Notes under the pieces: generated by a model | The model's input: only the letters and a program-made list of their open reading frames with translations | Databases searched by the model: none | Told to the model about the DNA's origin: nothing | Part shown: positions 14,130 through 21,974 of the stretch, one piece after another | Position numbering within the stretch: the first letter of the stretch is position 1 | Layout of the letters: each line of letters opens with the position of its first letter | Translations under genes and position numbers: made by a program | DNA from: Herpetosiphonaceae bacterium | GTDB taxonomy: Bacteria; Chloroflexota; Chloroflexia; Chloroflexales; Kallotenuaceae | DNA length: 35,187 nucleotides | Direction: 5' to 3' | Assembly (NCBI GenBank): GCA_036374795.1 | Contig: DASUTC010000373.1 | Span: 1-35,187 of the forward strand

Positions 14130-14255
14130 CAGAACAAAGAACGGGCGTCCGGCACACAAAGCATAGACAGAGAAGCAAGAACCGAGAACTAAGAGCCGGG
14201 GGCAGGAAACTCGAAACTTCCTGCCCCCGACCCCTGATCCTCGACCCCTGATCGT
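14130..14255 (+). repeat. Intergenic three-part repeat, copy 2, with strong hairpin
   Basis: Same order as copy 1: AGAACAAAGAAC and AAGAACCGAGAACTAAGAG units, then GAAACTCGAAACTT, then CCCCTGATCC and GACCCCTGATC units. Inside, CGGGGGCAGGAA (14197-14208) pairs perfectly with TTCCTGCCCCCG (14218-14229), a 12-bp stem with a nine-base loop and no T-run after it. It sits after fbp and could slow or stop transcription of the PTS operon, but it is not a classical terminator. Confidence 0.6.
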
Positions 14256-14342
14256 TGAATGTTGAGCTCGAAACACAGAAGGCGCATCTTCGCGTAACCA
14301 CAGGCCCATCGCAGGCGTTCCAATGGGTGAAGGAGGAGAGCC

Positions 14343-14918
14343 ATGCAAGGAGTTCAAGGACGGCAACGCCGGATGTACGTGAGCGTCCTGGCGCTCATCG
14401 GAGCGCTCGTGCTCGCGAGCAGCCTGGTGTATGAGCAGCGCGCAACGGCAAGCTCGACACGAGGTGCGACTGTCGCGCTGATTGCGCCAGCCCATGCGCG
14501 CGCAGGCACCCTGATCTCGGTCGATCTGGTTGCGCACAACGTCCGTAACCTGGCGGGGTATCAGGCGACGGTCGAGTTCAATCGCGATCAGGTGCGGCTG
14601 GTCGGAGCGTCAATCGCGGACGATCTCAGAGGCAGCGGGCGAGACTTTCTGCCGCTTGGGCCACTTCAGCGCGAGGGCGCGGTTGTCCTCGGAGCGGCGA
14701 GCTGTCCGGCTCAGGTATGCAGCGATCCGCGTCCGACACACGCCCGCCGCGTCGAGCGCGGCATCGACGGGCGGGTTAAGCTGGGCACCGTGCGGCTGTA
14801 TGTCGGCACGCCGGGAGCATACCCGCTGACGCTCGCCGATGTACGTCTCGTCGATCCACAGGGCCAGGCTTTGCCGGTCACGGCATCTGCCATCGTGCTT
14901 AACGTCAGCGATACGTAG
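14343..14918 (+). CDS. Secreted cohesin-domain protein
   Basis: A 191-residue protein with an N-terminal signal or anchor segment (about residues 12-37, YVSVLALIGALVLASSLVY) and one cohesin-like domain over most of the rest. Cohesin features are AGTLISVDLVAHNVRNLAGY near 54-73 followed by QATVEFNRDQVRLVGAS, and the closing strands VKLGTVRLYV and YPLTLADVRLVDPQG. Cohesins bind dockerin modules calcium-dependently. The next gene encodes a dockerin-like module, so the two products may bind each other outside the cell. AGGAGG (14331-14336) precedes the ATG. No catalytic domain and no cell-wall sorting motif is present. The cohesin call is from pattern recognition, not a profile search. Confidence 0.78.
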   Translation: MQGVQGRQRRMYVSVLALIGALVLASSLVYEQRATASSTRGATVALIAPAHARAGTLISVDLVAHNVRNLAGYQATVEFNRDQVRLVGASIADDLRGSGRDFLPLGPLQREGAVVLGAASCPAQVCSDPRPTHARRVERGIDGRVKLGTVRLYVGTPGAYPLTLADVRLVDPQGQALPVTASAIVLNVSDT

Positions 14919-14997
14919 GCTACCTATGTTCAGTGTTACCCGCGTTGTGCAACGATAGGGTATGCTGCTGCAACGATTGCTGGAAAGAGAACCGCTT

Positions 14998-17541
14998 ATG
15001 CTTCTGACGAAACGTAGCCTGTGGCGCTGGTGGACCCTGGCGACACTGAGCATGATGCTCGTCGCAGCCGCGTTCGGACAGGCCATGCCCACATTCGCGC
15101 AGACCGGCAGCAATCCCGATGCGCGCCTCGATCTCACCGGCAACCTACTGATTGACGATGCCGACGCGGCCAGCGTGATCGAAAGCTGGCGGAGCGCCTA
15201 TGAGCTTGGGCCATGCAGCGCGGCCCTCCAGACCGATCATGATCTGGATGGCAACGGCTGTGTCGATGTCGGCGATGTCCAGGCGGTATTCGCGCAGTGG
15301 GGCACGCGCACGAGCTCATCCGCCCCGGTGGCGGAGGCAGACCCGGCGGCAACCACCTACTCCGAAGCCTTCTACACGGTGAACTCGGCAGGCAACGACA
15401 ACGACGCCGACACGAGCGACGGGCTGTGCCGGACAGCCGGGAACACCTGCACCCTGCGCGCGGCGCTGACGCAGGCCAATACGCGCCTCGGCCCCGAAAC
15501 GATCACCTTTAATATTCGCAACGCGGACGGCTCGTGCCCCGCGCTGGTGACGATCGAGGCTCCCCCTGGTGCGAGCGGCTTCCGCATCGAGGACAAGTCG
15601 GGCCGGGTTGTGCTCGACGGATACACGCAGTGCGGCGCGTCGCCCAACACGCTGGCGGTCGGCGGCAACGCCGTGATCAAAATCGAGCTGAAGGGCAATC
15701 GGACGATAGATGTCAACGGCCTGTCGATCTACTCGTCCGGCAACATCGTGCGCGGCCTGGCGATCTACAACTGGGACTTTCAGATCAAGCTGCTCTACGG
15801 CGCGGCGAAGGACAATCGCATCGAGGGCAACTTCCTGGGCACGAATGCAAGCAATAGCTTTCAGTATGAAACCTCAAGCCCGTTCGGAGAGAATCACCAC
15901 GAGGGCGTGAGAATCCAGGGCGGCGGCGACGGCCCGGCGCGCAATATCATCGGCGGGACGACGCCGGATAAGCGCAACATCATCTCCGGCAACCGCAAGG
16001 ACGGCCTCAAAATCCAAGGGGCGGGCGCGCGGGAGAACCGCATCATCGGCAATTACATCGGCTTGAAACAGGACGGCGCGACTCCGCTGCGCAATTACAG
16101 CGACGGCGTGGACTTCGAGTTCGGCGTCAAGTCCAACTGGCTGGGCGGGACGACTGTCGGTGAGCGCAATGTGATCAGCGGCAACTTTTCCGAAGGCATT
16201 GAGATCTCGCATGATCCCGGCACGCAATATAACTCCGTCGTCGGCAACTACTTTGGGCTAACCGCTGATGGCAGACGTGCCGCGAGCTACGGCAACTCGG
16301 AGACGGGCATATCCTTTGAAGACGCAGTTGACTCGAACTACGCCTATAACAACGTTATCGGCGGTAACGGCACCAGCGGCATCTTCTTTTTCATCCTGGG
16401 CACCAACAACGAAGTCTATAACAACAAGATCGGCGTGGCCGCGGATGGGTCGACTCCGGTGCCCAACGGCTATCAGACCTCCTTCGATGGGCGCACGCCG
16501 CCGTACTACGAGCGTAACGGCATCACGATCATGGGTGGGAGCCAGCGGAACAAGATCCACCACAACCTGATCGCGCATCATCCGGGCGATGGCATCGTGC
16601 TGAAAAATACGTCCGACGCCGCGCATAATCACTTTGGCGAAACGTACTACAACACGATCAGCCAGAACAGCCTCTTCAACAATGGCGATCCCTCGGTGAG
16701 CGAGAGCGGCGCGATCGACGGCGTCTGGCTGAAGCCCTACTATGTCAACGGAGCCTGGACCTACCCGAACCAGGGATTACCCGCGCCGACGCTGACGAGC
16801 GCCACGACATCGGGCGTGCGCGGAGCAGCGCGCACCCGCAGCAATCAGGCGTGCGCCGGATGTACGATCGAGGTCTTTATTGCCGACAAGCCGAGTCTCA
16901 CCGATCCCAGCGGCGATAACGCAGGCGAAGGCAAGACCTTTATCGGCAGTGGGACGACCGACGCCAGCGGAAGCTTCGCCTTCAGCGTGAGCGGCGTGGC
17001 ACAGGGCCAGCTTGTGACTGCGACGGCGACTGATACGCTCGGCAATACCTCGCAGTTTAGCAGCAATGTGGCTGTGGCCGCCGGCTCAAACAGGATCGCC
17101 CTGCCCGGACGCTTCGAGGTCGAAGACTACAACCCAGGCGGCGAAGGAGTCGGCTACCACGACACCACTGCGGGCAACTCCGGCGGGAAGTATCGCGCCG
17201 ATGATGTCGATATTCAGACGACGACGGATACCACCGGCAGCTTCAACGTCGGCTATATCGTCGCCGGTGAGTGGCTGGCCTACGATGTGAACGTGACGAC
17301 AGCGGGCAGCTACCGCTTTACTGTGCGCGCCGCCACGCCGTACAGCGGCAGATCGTTGCATATCGAGATCGATGGCGTGAACGTGACGGGGCCGCTGGCA
17401 GTGCCACAGACGGGCGGCTGGCAAACCTGGACCAATGTGGTCAGTAGCCCGGTATCACTTACCGCCGGGCCTCACACGCTGCGGATCGCCGCCGATACCA
17501 GCAGCTTCAATCTTAACTATGTGCAGGTGGGTGCTCCGTAA
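14998..17541 (+). CDS. Secreted dockerin-like / CSLREA / beta-helix / CBM6 protein
   Basis: An 847-residue exported protein. After the signal peptide (to about residue 36, PTFAQ) comes a dockerin-like pair of calcium loops, DLTGNLLIDDADAASVI and DHDLDGNGCVDVGDVQAVF. A CSLREA-type segment follows (FYTVNSAGNDNDADTSDGLC, then TCTLRAALTQAN), then a long right-handed beta-helix of repeated INxIxGN / NVISGN turns (about residues 190-570). A short Ig-like segment precedes a C-terminal CBM6 carbohydrate-binding domain (RFEVEDYNPGGEG to the end). GGAAAGAGA before the ATG at 14998 and a cleaner signal peptide favour that start over 14962. The beta-helix is of the pectate-lyase-like kind, but no catalytic residues can be assigned. 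It probably binds or acts on polysaccharide at the cell surface. Confidence 0.85.
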   Translation: MLLTKRSLWRWWTLATLSMMLVAAAFGQAMPTFAQTGSNPDARLDLTGNLLIDDADAASVIESWRSAYELGPCSAALQTDHDLDGNGCVDVGDVQAVFAQWGTRTSSSAPVAEADPAATTYSEAFYTVNSAGNDNDADTSDGLCRTAGNTCTLRAALTQANTRLGPETITFNIRNADGSCPALVTIEAPPGASGFRIEDKSGRVVLDGYTQCGASPNTLAVGGNAVIKIELKGNRTIDVNGLSIYSSGNIVRGLAIYNWDFQIKLLYGAAKDNRIEGNFLGTNASNSFQYETSSPFGENHHEGVRIQGGGDGPARNIIGGTTPDKRNIISGNRKDGLKIQGAGARENRIIGNYIGLKQDGATPLRNYSDGVDFEFGVKSNWLGGTTVGERNVISGNFSEGIEISHDPGTQYNSVVGNYFGLTADGRRAASYGNSETGISFEDAVDSNYAYNNVIGGNGTSGIFFFILGTNNEVYNNKIGVAADGSTPVPNGYQTSFDGRTPPYYERNGITIMGGSQRNKIHHNLIAHHPGDGIVLKNTSDAAHNHFGETYYNTISQNSLFNNGDPSVSESGAIDGVWLKPYYVNGAWTYPNQGLPAPTLTSATTSGVRGAARTRSNQACAGCTIEVFIADKPSLTDPSGDNAGEGKTFIGSGTTDASGSFAFSVSGVAQGQLVTATATDTLGNTSQFSSNVAVAAGSNRIALPGRFEVEDYNPGGEGVGYHDTTAGNSGGKYRADDVDIQTTTDTTGSFNVGYIVAGEWLAYDVNVTTAGSYRFTVRAATPYSGRSLHIEIDGVNVTGPLAVPQTGGWQTWTNVVSSPVSLTAGPHTLRIAADTSSFNLNYVQVGAP

Positions 17542-17567
17542 CCGCAGCCCGCAAGCAGACGACAGCG

Positions 17568-17598
17568 GCGGGGTAGCATGGCTACCCCGCTGTGTCTT
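17568..17598 (+). terminator. Intrinsic terminator after the dockerin-like gene
   Basis: GCGGGGTAGC (17568-17577) pairs perfectly with GCTACCCCGC (17581-17590), with a tight ATG loop, followed by TGTGTCTT. It lies 26 bases after the stop codon. Confidence 0.75.
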
Positions 17599-17624
17599 GG
17601 TGCTGCGAGTCCGTCGTCAGGCGC

Positions 17625-17652
17625 TTGACAAATATTAACGGTCCCTTATGAT
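17625..17652 (+). promoter_or_regulatory. Promoter of the aldehyde dehydrogenase gene
   Basis: -35 TTGACA (17625-17630), a 16-base spacer, and -10 TATGAT (17647-17652). It lies between the preceding terminator and the ATG at 17704. Confidence 0.72.
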
Positions 17653-17703
17653 TCCTGGCCCTCGGCTATTTCATCGTCTGAGGGGCGCGCAGGAGCATCG
17701 GTC

Positions 17704-19167
17704 ATGATCGAGCAGCTAGAACGGCCAGAAATTCAGACTATCACCCCGACCGACGAGGTATCGCCTGCGGAGCTTCGGCGGATCTTCGCGGCACAGCAGG
17801 CGCATCGCTGGACGATGGCCCAGACGACCGCCGTCGAGCGTATCAGCCGGCTCAAGCGGCTCAGGGCATCGATCCTGGCGCATCGGGAGCAGCTCTACGC
17901 CGCGATGGAGGCCGACTTCGGCAAGCACCTCGCGGAGGTCGAGCTGACCGAGATTCAGCCGACGCTGCGCGAGCTAAGCCACGTGATCAAACATCTGCCG
18001 CGCTGGATGCGCGCGCGTCGCGTGTCGAGCGTGTGGTTTCTGGCGGGGACGCGCAGCGCGATCCGGTACGAGCCCAGGGGCGTGGTGCTGATCCTCGCGC
18101 CGTGGAACTATCCATTTAGCCTGCTGATCAATCCGCTGATCGCGGCGATTGCGGCGGGCAACTGCGCGATCGTGCGGCCATCGGAGAAAGTGCCGCATAC
18201 CGCCCGCGTGCTGGCATCGATCATCGCGGCGACCTTCGAGGAGCGTGAGGTTGCGCTGGTTGCGGGCGGGGTCGAGACGGCGGATCGGCTCCTGGAGCTG
18301 CCGTTCGACCATATCTTTTTTACCGGCAGCACGCGCGTGGGCCAGAAAGTGATGGCGGCAGCCGCGCGGCATCTGGCCTCGGTGACGCTGGAGCTTGGCG
18401 GCAAGTCGCCCGCGATCGTGGACGCCGACGCCGACATACGGCAGGCGGCGGAGCGCATCATCTGGGGCAAGTGCATCAACGCGGGCCAGACTTGTGTTGC
18501 GCCCGATTATGTGCTGGTGCATGAGTCGCGCGCAGCGGCGTTCACCACGGCGGCGCGGGAGGTGCTCACGCGCTTCTACGGTGCTGCCGACGCCGAGCGC
18601 CGCGCCAATCGGCACTTTTGCCGGCTGATCGACCGGCGCAGCTACGAGCGGCTGACCGATCTGCTCGACAATGCGGTCGCGGGCGGCGCGCGGATCGTGG
18701 TGGGCGGCGATCACGATCCTGACGAGCGCTACCTCGCGCCGACGCTGCTGGCCGATGTGACGGCGGACAGCCCGCTTATGGCCGAGGAGATTTTCGGCCC
18801 GCTCCTGCCTGTGCTGACGTATCGCACGCTCGACGAGGCTATCGCGCTGGTGAATGCCAAGCCCAAGCCGCTGGCGATGTACATCTTCAGCAGCCAGCGC
18901 CCGGTCGTCGATCGGATCGTGCAGCAAACATCGGCGGGTGGGACCGTCGTTAACAACGTGGTGGTCCACCTGGCGCATCCTGGCCTGCCATTCGGCGGCG
19001 TCGGCGCGAGCGGACAGGGCAGCTATCACGGCTGGTTTGGCTTTCGCGCCTTCTCGCACGAGCGGGCGGTTATGGCGCAGCAGCGCGTACACCTGACGCG
19101 GCTGTTCTACCCGCCCTACAGCAGAATGATGCGGGGAGTGCTCAAGCTGGTTGGCTGGCTTAGCTAG
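17704..19167 (+). CDS. Class 3-type aldehyde dehydrogenase
   Basis: A 487-residue NAD(P)-dependent enzyme oxidising aldehydes to carboxylic acids. The nucleotide-binding segment APWNYPFSLLINPL is near residue 137, the glycine motif FFTGSTRVGQKVM near 202, general base Glu230 in LELGGKSP, and catalytic Cys264 in NAGQTCVAPDY. The 34-residue distance between Glu and Cys is that of class 3 enzymes. LPFGGVGASGQGSYHG and FGFRAFSHERAV near the end are also class 3-like. The last residues (MMRGVLKLVGWLS) are hydrophobic or amphipathic and might associate with the membrane, as in fatty aldehyde dehydrogenases. GGAG (17692-17695) precedes the ATG. It has its own promoter and terminator-bounded upstream side, so it looks monocistronic. 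The substrate cannot be told from sequence. Confidence 0.94.
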   Translation: MIEQLERPEIQTITPTDEVSPAELRRIFAAQQAHRWTMAQTTAVERISRLKRLRASILAHREQLYAAMEADFGKHLAEVELTEIQPTLRELSHVIKHLPRWMRARRVSSVWFLAGTRSAIRYEPRGVVLILAPWNYPFSLLINPLIAAIAAGNCAIVRPSEKVPHTARVLASIIAATFEEREVALVAGGVETADRLLELPFDHIFFTGSTRVGQKVMAAAARHLASVTLELGGKSPAIVDADADIRQAAERIIWGKCINAGQTCVAPDYVLVHESRAAAFTTAAREVLTRFYGAADAERRANRHFCRLIDRRSYERLTDLLDNAVAGGARIVVGGDHDPDERYLAPTLLADVTADSPLMAEEIFGPLLPVLTYRTLDEAIALVNAKPKPLAMYIFSSQRPVVDRIVQQTSAGGTVVNNVVVHLAHPGLPFGGVGASGQGSYHGWFGFRAFSHERAVMAQQRVHLTRLFYPPYSRMMRGVLKLVGWLS

Positions 19168-19186
19168 CGCTGCCTGGCATGACGCG

Positions 19187-19396
19187 CTACTGCGTGGAGG
19201 GCAGCGGCGCTTCCTCGGTCATCGCATCCAGCGAGATCAGCGGCTCCTGCCTGATGTAGAGCGGGCAGGCATGATCGAATGAGACGCGGCTGGGATAGTT
19301 CCGTGGATGGCAGCACAACCCCAGGTACGACGTTGGCTTGCCGTCCCAGAACAGACACGACTCGCATGCCTTTTTAAGCGGTGTGTGCGCGTCCAT
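19187..19396 (-). CDS. Small cysteine-rich protein, function unknown
   Basis: A 69-residue protein. AGGAGAAGG about five bases before the ATG at 19396 supports this start over the longer frame opening at 19480. Five cysteines lie in a compact pattern: CESC near residue 14, LGLCCHPRNY near 28 and HACPLY near 44. Four to five Cys and two His residues in about 35 positions suggest a bound metal (zinc or iron-sulfur) or disulfides. There is no signal peptide. It converges on the aldehyde dehydrogenase gene with 19 bases between the stops. I do not recognise the family. Confidence 0.65.
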   Translation of the reverse strand: MDAHTPLKKACESCLFWDGKPTSYLGLCCHPRNYPSRVSFDHACPLYIRQEPLISLDAMTEEAPLPSTQ

Positions 19397-19546
19397 CGTG
19401 GCCTTCTCCTGTACGCAGCTGCTATGGATGCTCCTGCTGACGTACCAATGTTGCCGCGTATTGCAAGGAATATGCCGCAATCGCCGGAGATCGCCAGCAG
19501 CCCGACATGCTCAGCGCACAGTTAAGACCAGTGGCGGCTTCGCACT

Positions 19547-19593
19547 GGTTTAAATAGTATTAACAGCTACCCCCATATCCTCCTGAAGTCCCA
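19547..19593 (-). repeat. 47-bp direct repeat, copy A
   Basis: One of two direct repeats with start-to-start distance 58 bases. Shared bases include GGTTTAAATAGT at one end and CATATCCTCCTGAAGTCCCA at the other. On the minus strand each copy reads AGGAGGAT, then ATG, seven further codons and TAA. Copy A reads MGVAVNTI. The whole gap 19397-19779 is otherwise without a gene. Confidence 0.8.
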
Positions 19594-19604
19594 CTATCCG
19601 CGCA

Positions 19605-19651
19605 GGTTTAAATAGTGTTAAAAACTACCCTCATATCCTCCTGAAGTCCCA
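19605..19651 (-). repeat. 47-bp direct repeat, copy B
   Basis: It matches copy A with six mismatches in 47 bases by eye. The minus-strand micro-frame is kept and reads MRVVFNTI before TAA. The SD-like AGGAGG and the ATG are identical in both, but their spacing is only two bases, so translation is doubtful. The repeats could equally be protein-binding sites. Confidence 0.8.
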
Positions 19652-19690
19652 GTTACAGAAGCAACCTCGATAGGCTATGATCAGCCTATC
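19652..19690 (+). promoter_or_regulatory. Candidate promoter with inverted-repeat operator
   Basis: GTTACA (19652-19657), an 18-base spacer and TATGAT (19676-19681) form a plausible promoter for the peptidoglycan-binding gene. A perfect inverted repeat, GATAGGCT (19669-19676) and AGCCTATC (19683-19690), spans the -10, as an operator would. Further GTAC-containing short inverted repeats follow at about 19698-19730. Confidence 0.42.
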
Positions 19691-19779
19691 CTGCATCGTA
19701 CCGGCGTCGGTGGTACATCCTCGGTACCACAGCCACCACTTCAGCACTCACATCGCAGCAGGCTCAGGAGGTTAACGGT

Positions 19780-21114
19780 ATGCGCACGCACAAGCTCTGG
19801 TATCCCCTCTTCATCGTTATGCTCATCGTTCCGTGGCTGATCCCGCAAGTATCCTACGCGGAATGGCCCACCTACCAGCTCGGCGATAGCGGCCCCGACG
19901 TTTACGCGATCCAGTACTCGCTGCGCGCCGTCGGCAACGCAACGGTGCCCGTCGATGGGTATTTCGGGATCGAGACGGAAGAGGCGATCAGGGATCTGCA
20001 AGCGAATGAGGGCCTCGTCGCGGACGGCATCGTCGGGCCGGAAACATGGCAATCGATCCTGATCCCGGTCGGCGAAACCAGCGAAGGCGAAGATGTTAAA
20101 GCCGCTCAGTATCAGCTTGCCACCAAGCACGGCTATGCGGTCCCGGTCGACGGCATCTTTGGCAGCACGACCTATCAGGCGGTTCTCGATTTCCAGTCGT
20201 CACAAGGCCTGACCGCCGACGGCTTTATGACGCCCGATACCTGGTCGATGACCGTCTCCAGCTCTTCGGGGCCGGTCACGGCGACCGCTCGGCCCACCGG
20301 CACGACGACAACGACGACCGCTACGTCTACGCCCTGCCCGACAGCGACCAGTACCACCACTGTCACGGCTACGACGACCACCGCCACCGCAACCACCGCG
20401 ACGGCATATCCTGCGCCATCGGGCTTTGAAGTCAACATGGTGCAGATCGCTGCCACGCCGTGCGCGACGACCACCACGACGACGACGGCGACGAGCACGA
20501 CGGCAACGTCTGCTCCCACGCACACCCCGACGTCTGCTCCCACGCGCACGGCGACGCCGCTTCCCACGCGCACGCCAACGCCCAGCCCCACGCGCACGGC
20601 GACGCCGACGCGCACCCCGACGCCGACCCCGACGCCGGTTCCTTGCAGCGGGCTGACGCGGGCGCAGATCGCAAGCCGCATCCAGGGCAACGGCTCGATT
20701 GGGCTCCTGAACTTCCATGTCTCCGGCGTGGTCGATCGGGCAACTGCCCAGCATAACATCGACGATACCGCCGCCGGACGGGCAGCCCGACGCAGCAGCT
20801 ACGGCAATGCTCCTGGCGGTAGCGTCTTCCTTGATACGCGCATGCTGTGCGGCATGCTGCGCCTGGCAACCGACTACGGGTTTACCTTCCGTGTCACCGA
20901 GATCGCGGGCGGCTCGCATAGCCGGAACTCGCGCCACTATGCCGGCATTGCCTTCGACATCGATCGGATTAACGGCATGGCCGTCAGCGCTAACAATCCG
21001 CACGTCAGAGCGTTCATGGATCGCTGCCGCCAGCTTGGCGCGCAAGAGGTGCTTGGGCCGGGCGATGCCGGGCACGCCACCCACATCCACTGCGGCTGGT
21101 CGCGCCGCCGCTAA
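19780..21114 (+). CDS. Secreted peptidoglycan-binding protein with M15-type peptidase domain
   Basis: A 444-residue exported protein. After the signal peptide (cleavage likely after SYA, about residue 27) come two peptidoglycan-binding type 1 domains (about 30-95 with YQLGDSGPDVYAIQYSL and VDGYFGIETEEAI, and 103-170 with VDGIFGSTTYQAVLDFQ). A Thr/Pro-rich linker of about 120 residues follows. The C-terminal domain (about 290-444) has SRHYAGIAFDID and HATHIHCGW, matching the zinc ligands of M15-type D-Ala-D-Ala carboxypeptidases. It probably trims or binds peptidoglycan at the cell surface. AGGAGG (19766-19771) precedes the ATG. No terminator separates it from the gap upstream, while a strong one follows. 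The peptidase assignment rests on the His/Asp pattern only. Confidence 0.85.
   Translation: MRTHKLWYPLFIVMLIVPWLIPQVSYAEWPTYQLGDSGPDVYAIQYSLRAVGNATVPVDGYFGIETEEAIRDLQANEGLVADGIVGPETWQSILIPVGETSEGEDVKAAQYQLATKHGYAVPVDGIFGSTTYQAVLDFQSSQGLTADGFMTPDTWSMTVSSSSGPVTATARPTGTTTTTTATSTPCPTATSTTTVTATTTTATATTATAYPAPSGFEVNMVQIAATPCATTTTTTTATSTTATSAPTHTPTSAPTRTATPLPTRTPTPSPTRTATPTRTPTPTPTPVPCSGLTRAQIASRIQGNGSIGLLNFHVSGVVDRATAQHNIDDTAAGRAARRSSYGNAPGGSVFLDTRMLCGMLRLATDYGFTFRVTEIAGGSHSRNSRHYAGIAFDIDRINGMAVSANNPHVRAFMDRCRQLGAQEVLGPGDAGHATHIHCGWSRRR
20272..20646 (+). repeat. Thr/Pro-rich coding repeat (linker)
   Basis: Low-complexity ACG/ACC/CCG codon runs encode a linker rich in TTTTT, TATS and PTRTPTP blocks. 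Such linkers are typically extended and often O-glycosylated between surface domains. Confidence 0.85.
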
Positions 21115-21132
21115 TCCCTGATTCACGCAGCG

Positions 21133-21172
21133 GGCGTGGGCGCTCATCTCTCAGAAGCGCCCACGCCTTTCG
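21133..21172 (+). terminator. Intrinsic terminator after the peptidase gene
   Basis: GGCGTGGGCGCT (21133-21144) pairs perfectly with AGCGCCCACGCC (21156-21167), with an 11-base loop, followed by TTTCGATT. It is a 12-bp GC-rich stem 18 bases after the stop codon. Confidence 0.82.
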
Positions 21173-21413
21173 ATTCCGTCAGGGCTGCACGCAATAGCAG
21201 GGTCTAGGCCGGAAGTCGGAGCGCCGTACGCCACAAAAAGGATTCGTGGATCACCCTCACCATCGCATAGCATCGTACACCAGTGAGAGACATAGGCAGA
21301 TGCCCGGCTTCATCGCTCCACGATCGGCGGCGAAGACACCTTCATGATTCGCAGTTGCTTGCAGGGTTTATACTTTCCACAGAACAGCCCGCTGCCCAGG
21401 AGGGTAAGACCCG

Positions 21414-21908
21414 ATGCTACAGTCCGTGACGATGTTTGTGCCCTACTTCGAGAGCATTCGCCGCCGCACCGTGACTTATATTCGCTGCCTTCCGCCGGAT
21501 CAGCTTGACTGGAAGCCAAAGCCGGGCGAATTCTCATGCGCCGATCTGATTCGGCACATCGCGGCTGCCGAAACCATGTTTGTCGGTGCCGTCGCCGAGA
21601 GCGTCTGGCGCTACTCCGGCCACACCGCAAGCCACCCGACGACGCTCGATACGCTTCTGGCTGATCTGGAGCAGAGCCACGTGAGGGCGATGGCGACGTT
21701 ACGCCAGGTGCCCGACCACGACCTCCGGCAGCCTCGCCCCACGTTGGACGGCCCGCCGGTCAAAGCGTGGCGGCTGCTGATGGCCTTGGTCGAGCACGAA
21801 GTGCATCATCGCAGCCAGCTCGCCATGTACCTGATGCTCTTGGACGTGCAGCCGCCGCACATCTACGTCCTGGGTGTGGAGGATGTCATCGCCCGCGCGA
21901 CGGCGTAG
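21414..21908 (+). CDS. DinB-family metal-dependent protein
   Basis: A 164-residue four-helix-bundle protein of the DinB/YfiT type. The likely metal triad is His48 in LIRHIAAAE and His128/His132 in VEHEVHHRSQLAMYL. Members include thiol transferases and many stress-related proteins of unknown substrate. The ATG follows AGGAGGG (about 21398-21404). In the 240 bases before it, after the terminator, TATACT (21369-21374) is a good -10 but has no convincing -35. It may be transcribed together with the next gene, 66 bases on, though a repeat copy lies between. It gives no specific clue to that gene's function. Confidence 0.88.
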   Translation: MLQSVTMFVPYFESIRRRTVTYIRCLPPDQLDWKPKPGEFSCADLIRHIAAAETMFVGAVAESVWRYSGHTASHPTTLDTLLADLEQSHVRAMATLRQVPDHDLRQPRPTLDGPPVKAWRLLMALVEHEVHHRSQLAMYLMLLDVQPPHIYVLGVEDVIARATA

Positions 21909-21963
21909 TTCAACGTTTCAAGTTTCAAGGGCACCCGGTTCTTAGCCCTTTGTTCTTCGACCA
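21909..21963 (-). repeat. Intergenic three-part repeat, copy 3 (inverted)
   Basis: Read on the minus strand: GAAGAACAAAG and CTAAGAACC units, then a G-rich stretch, then CTTGAAACTTGAAAC. This is the order of copies 1 and 2 in opposite orientation, without the pyrimidine-rich third part. Confidence 0.5.
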
Positions 21964-21974
21964 AGGAGCCGTTT

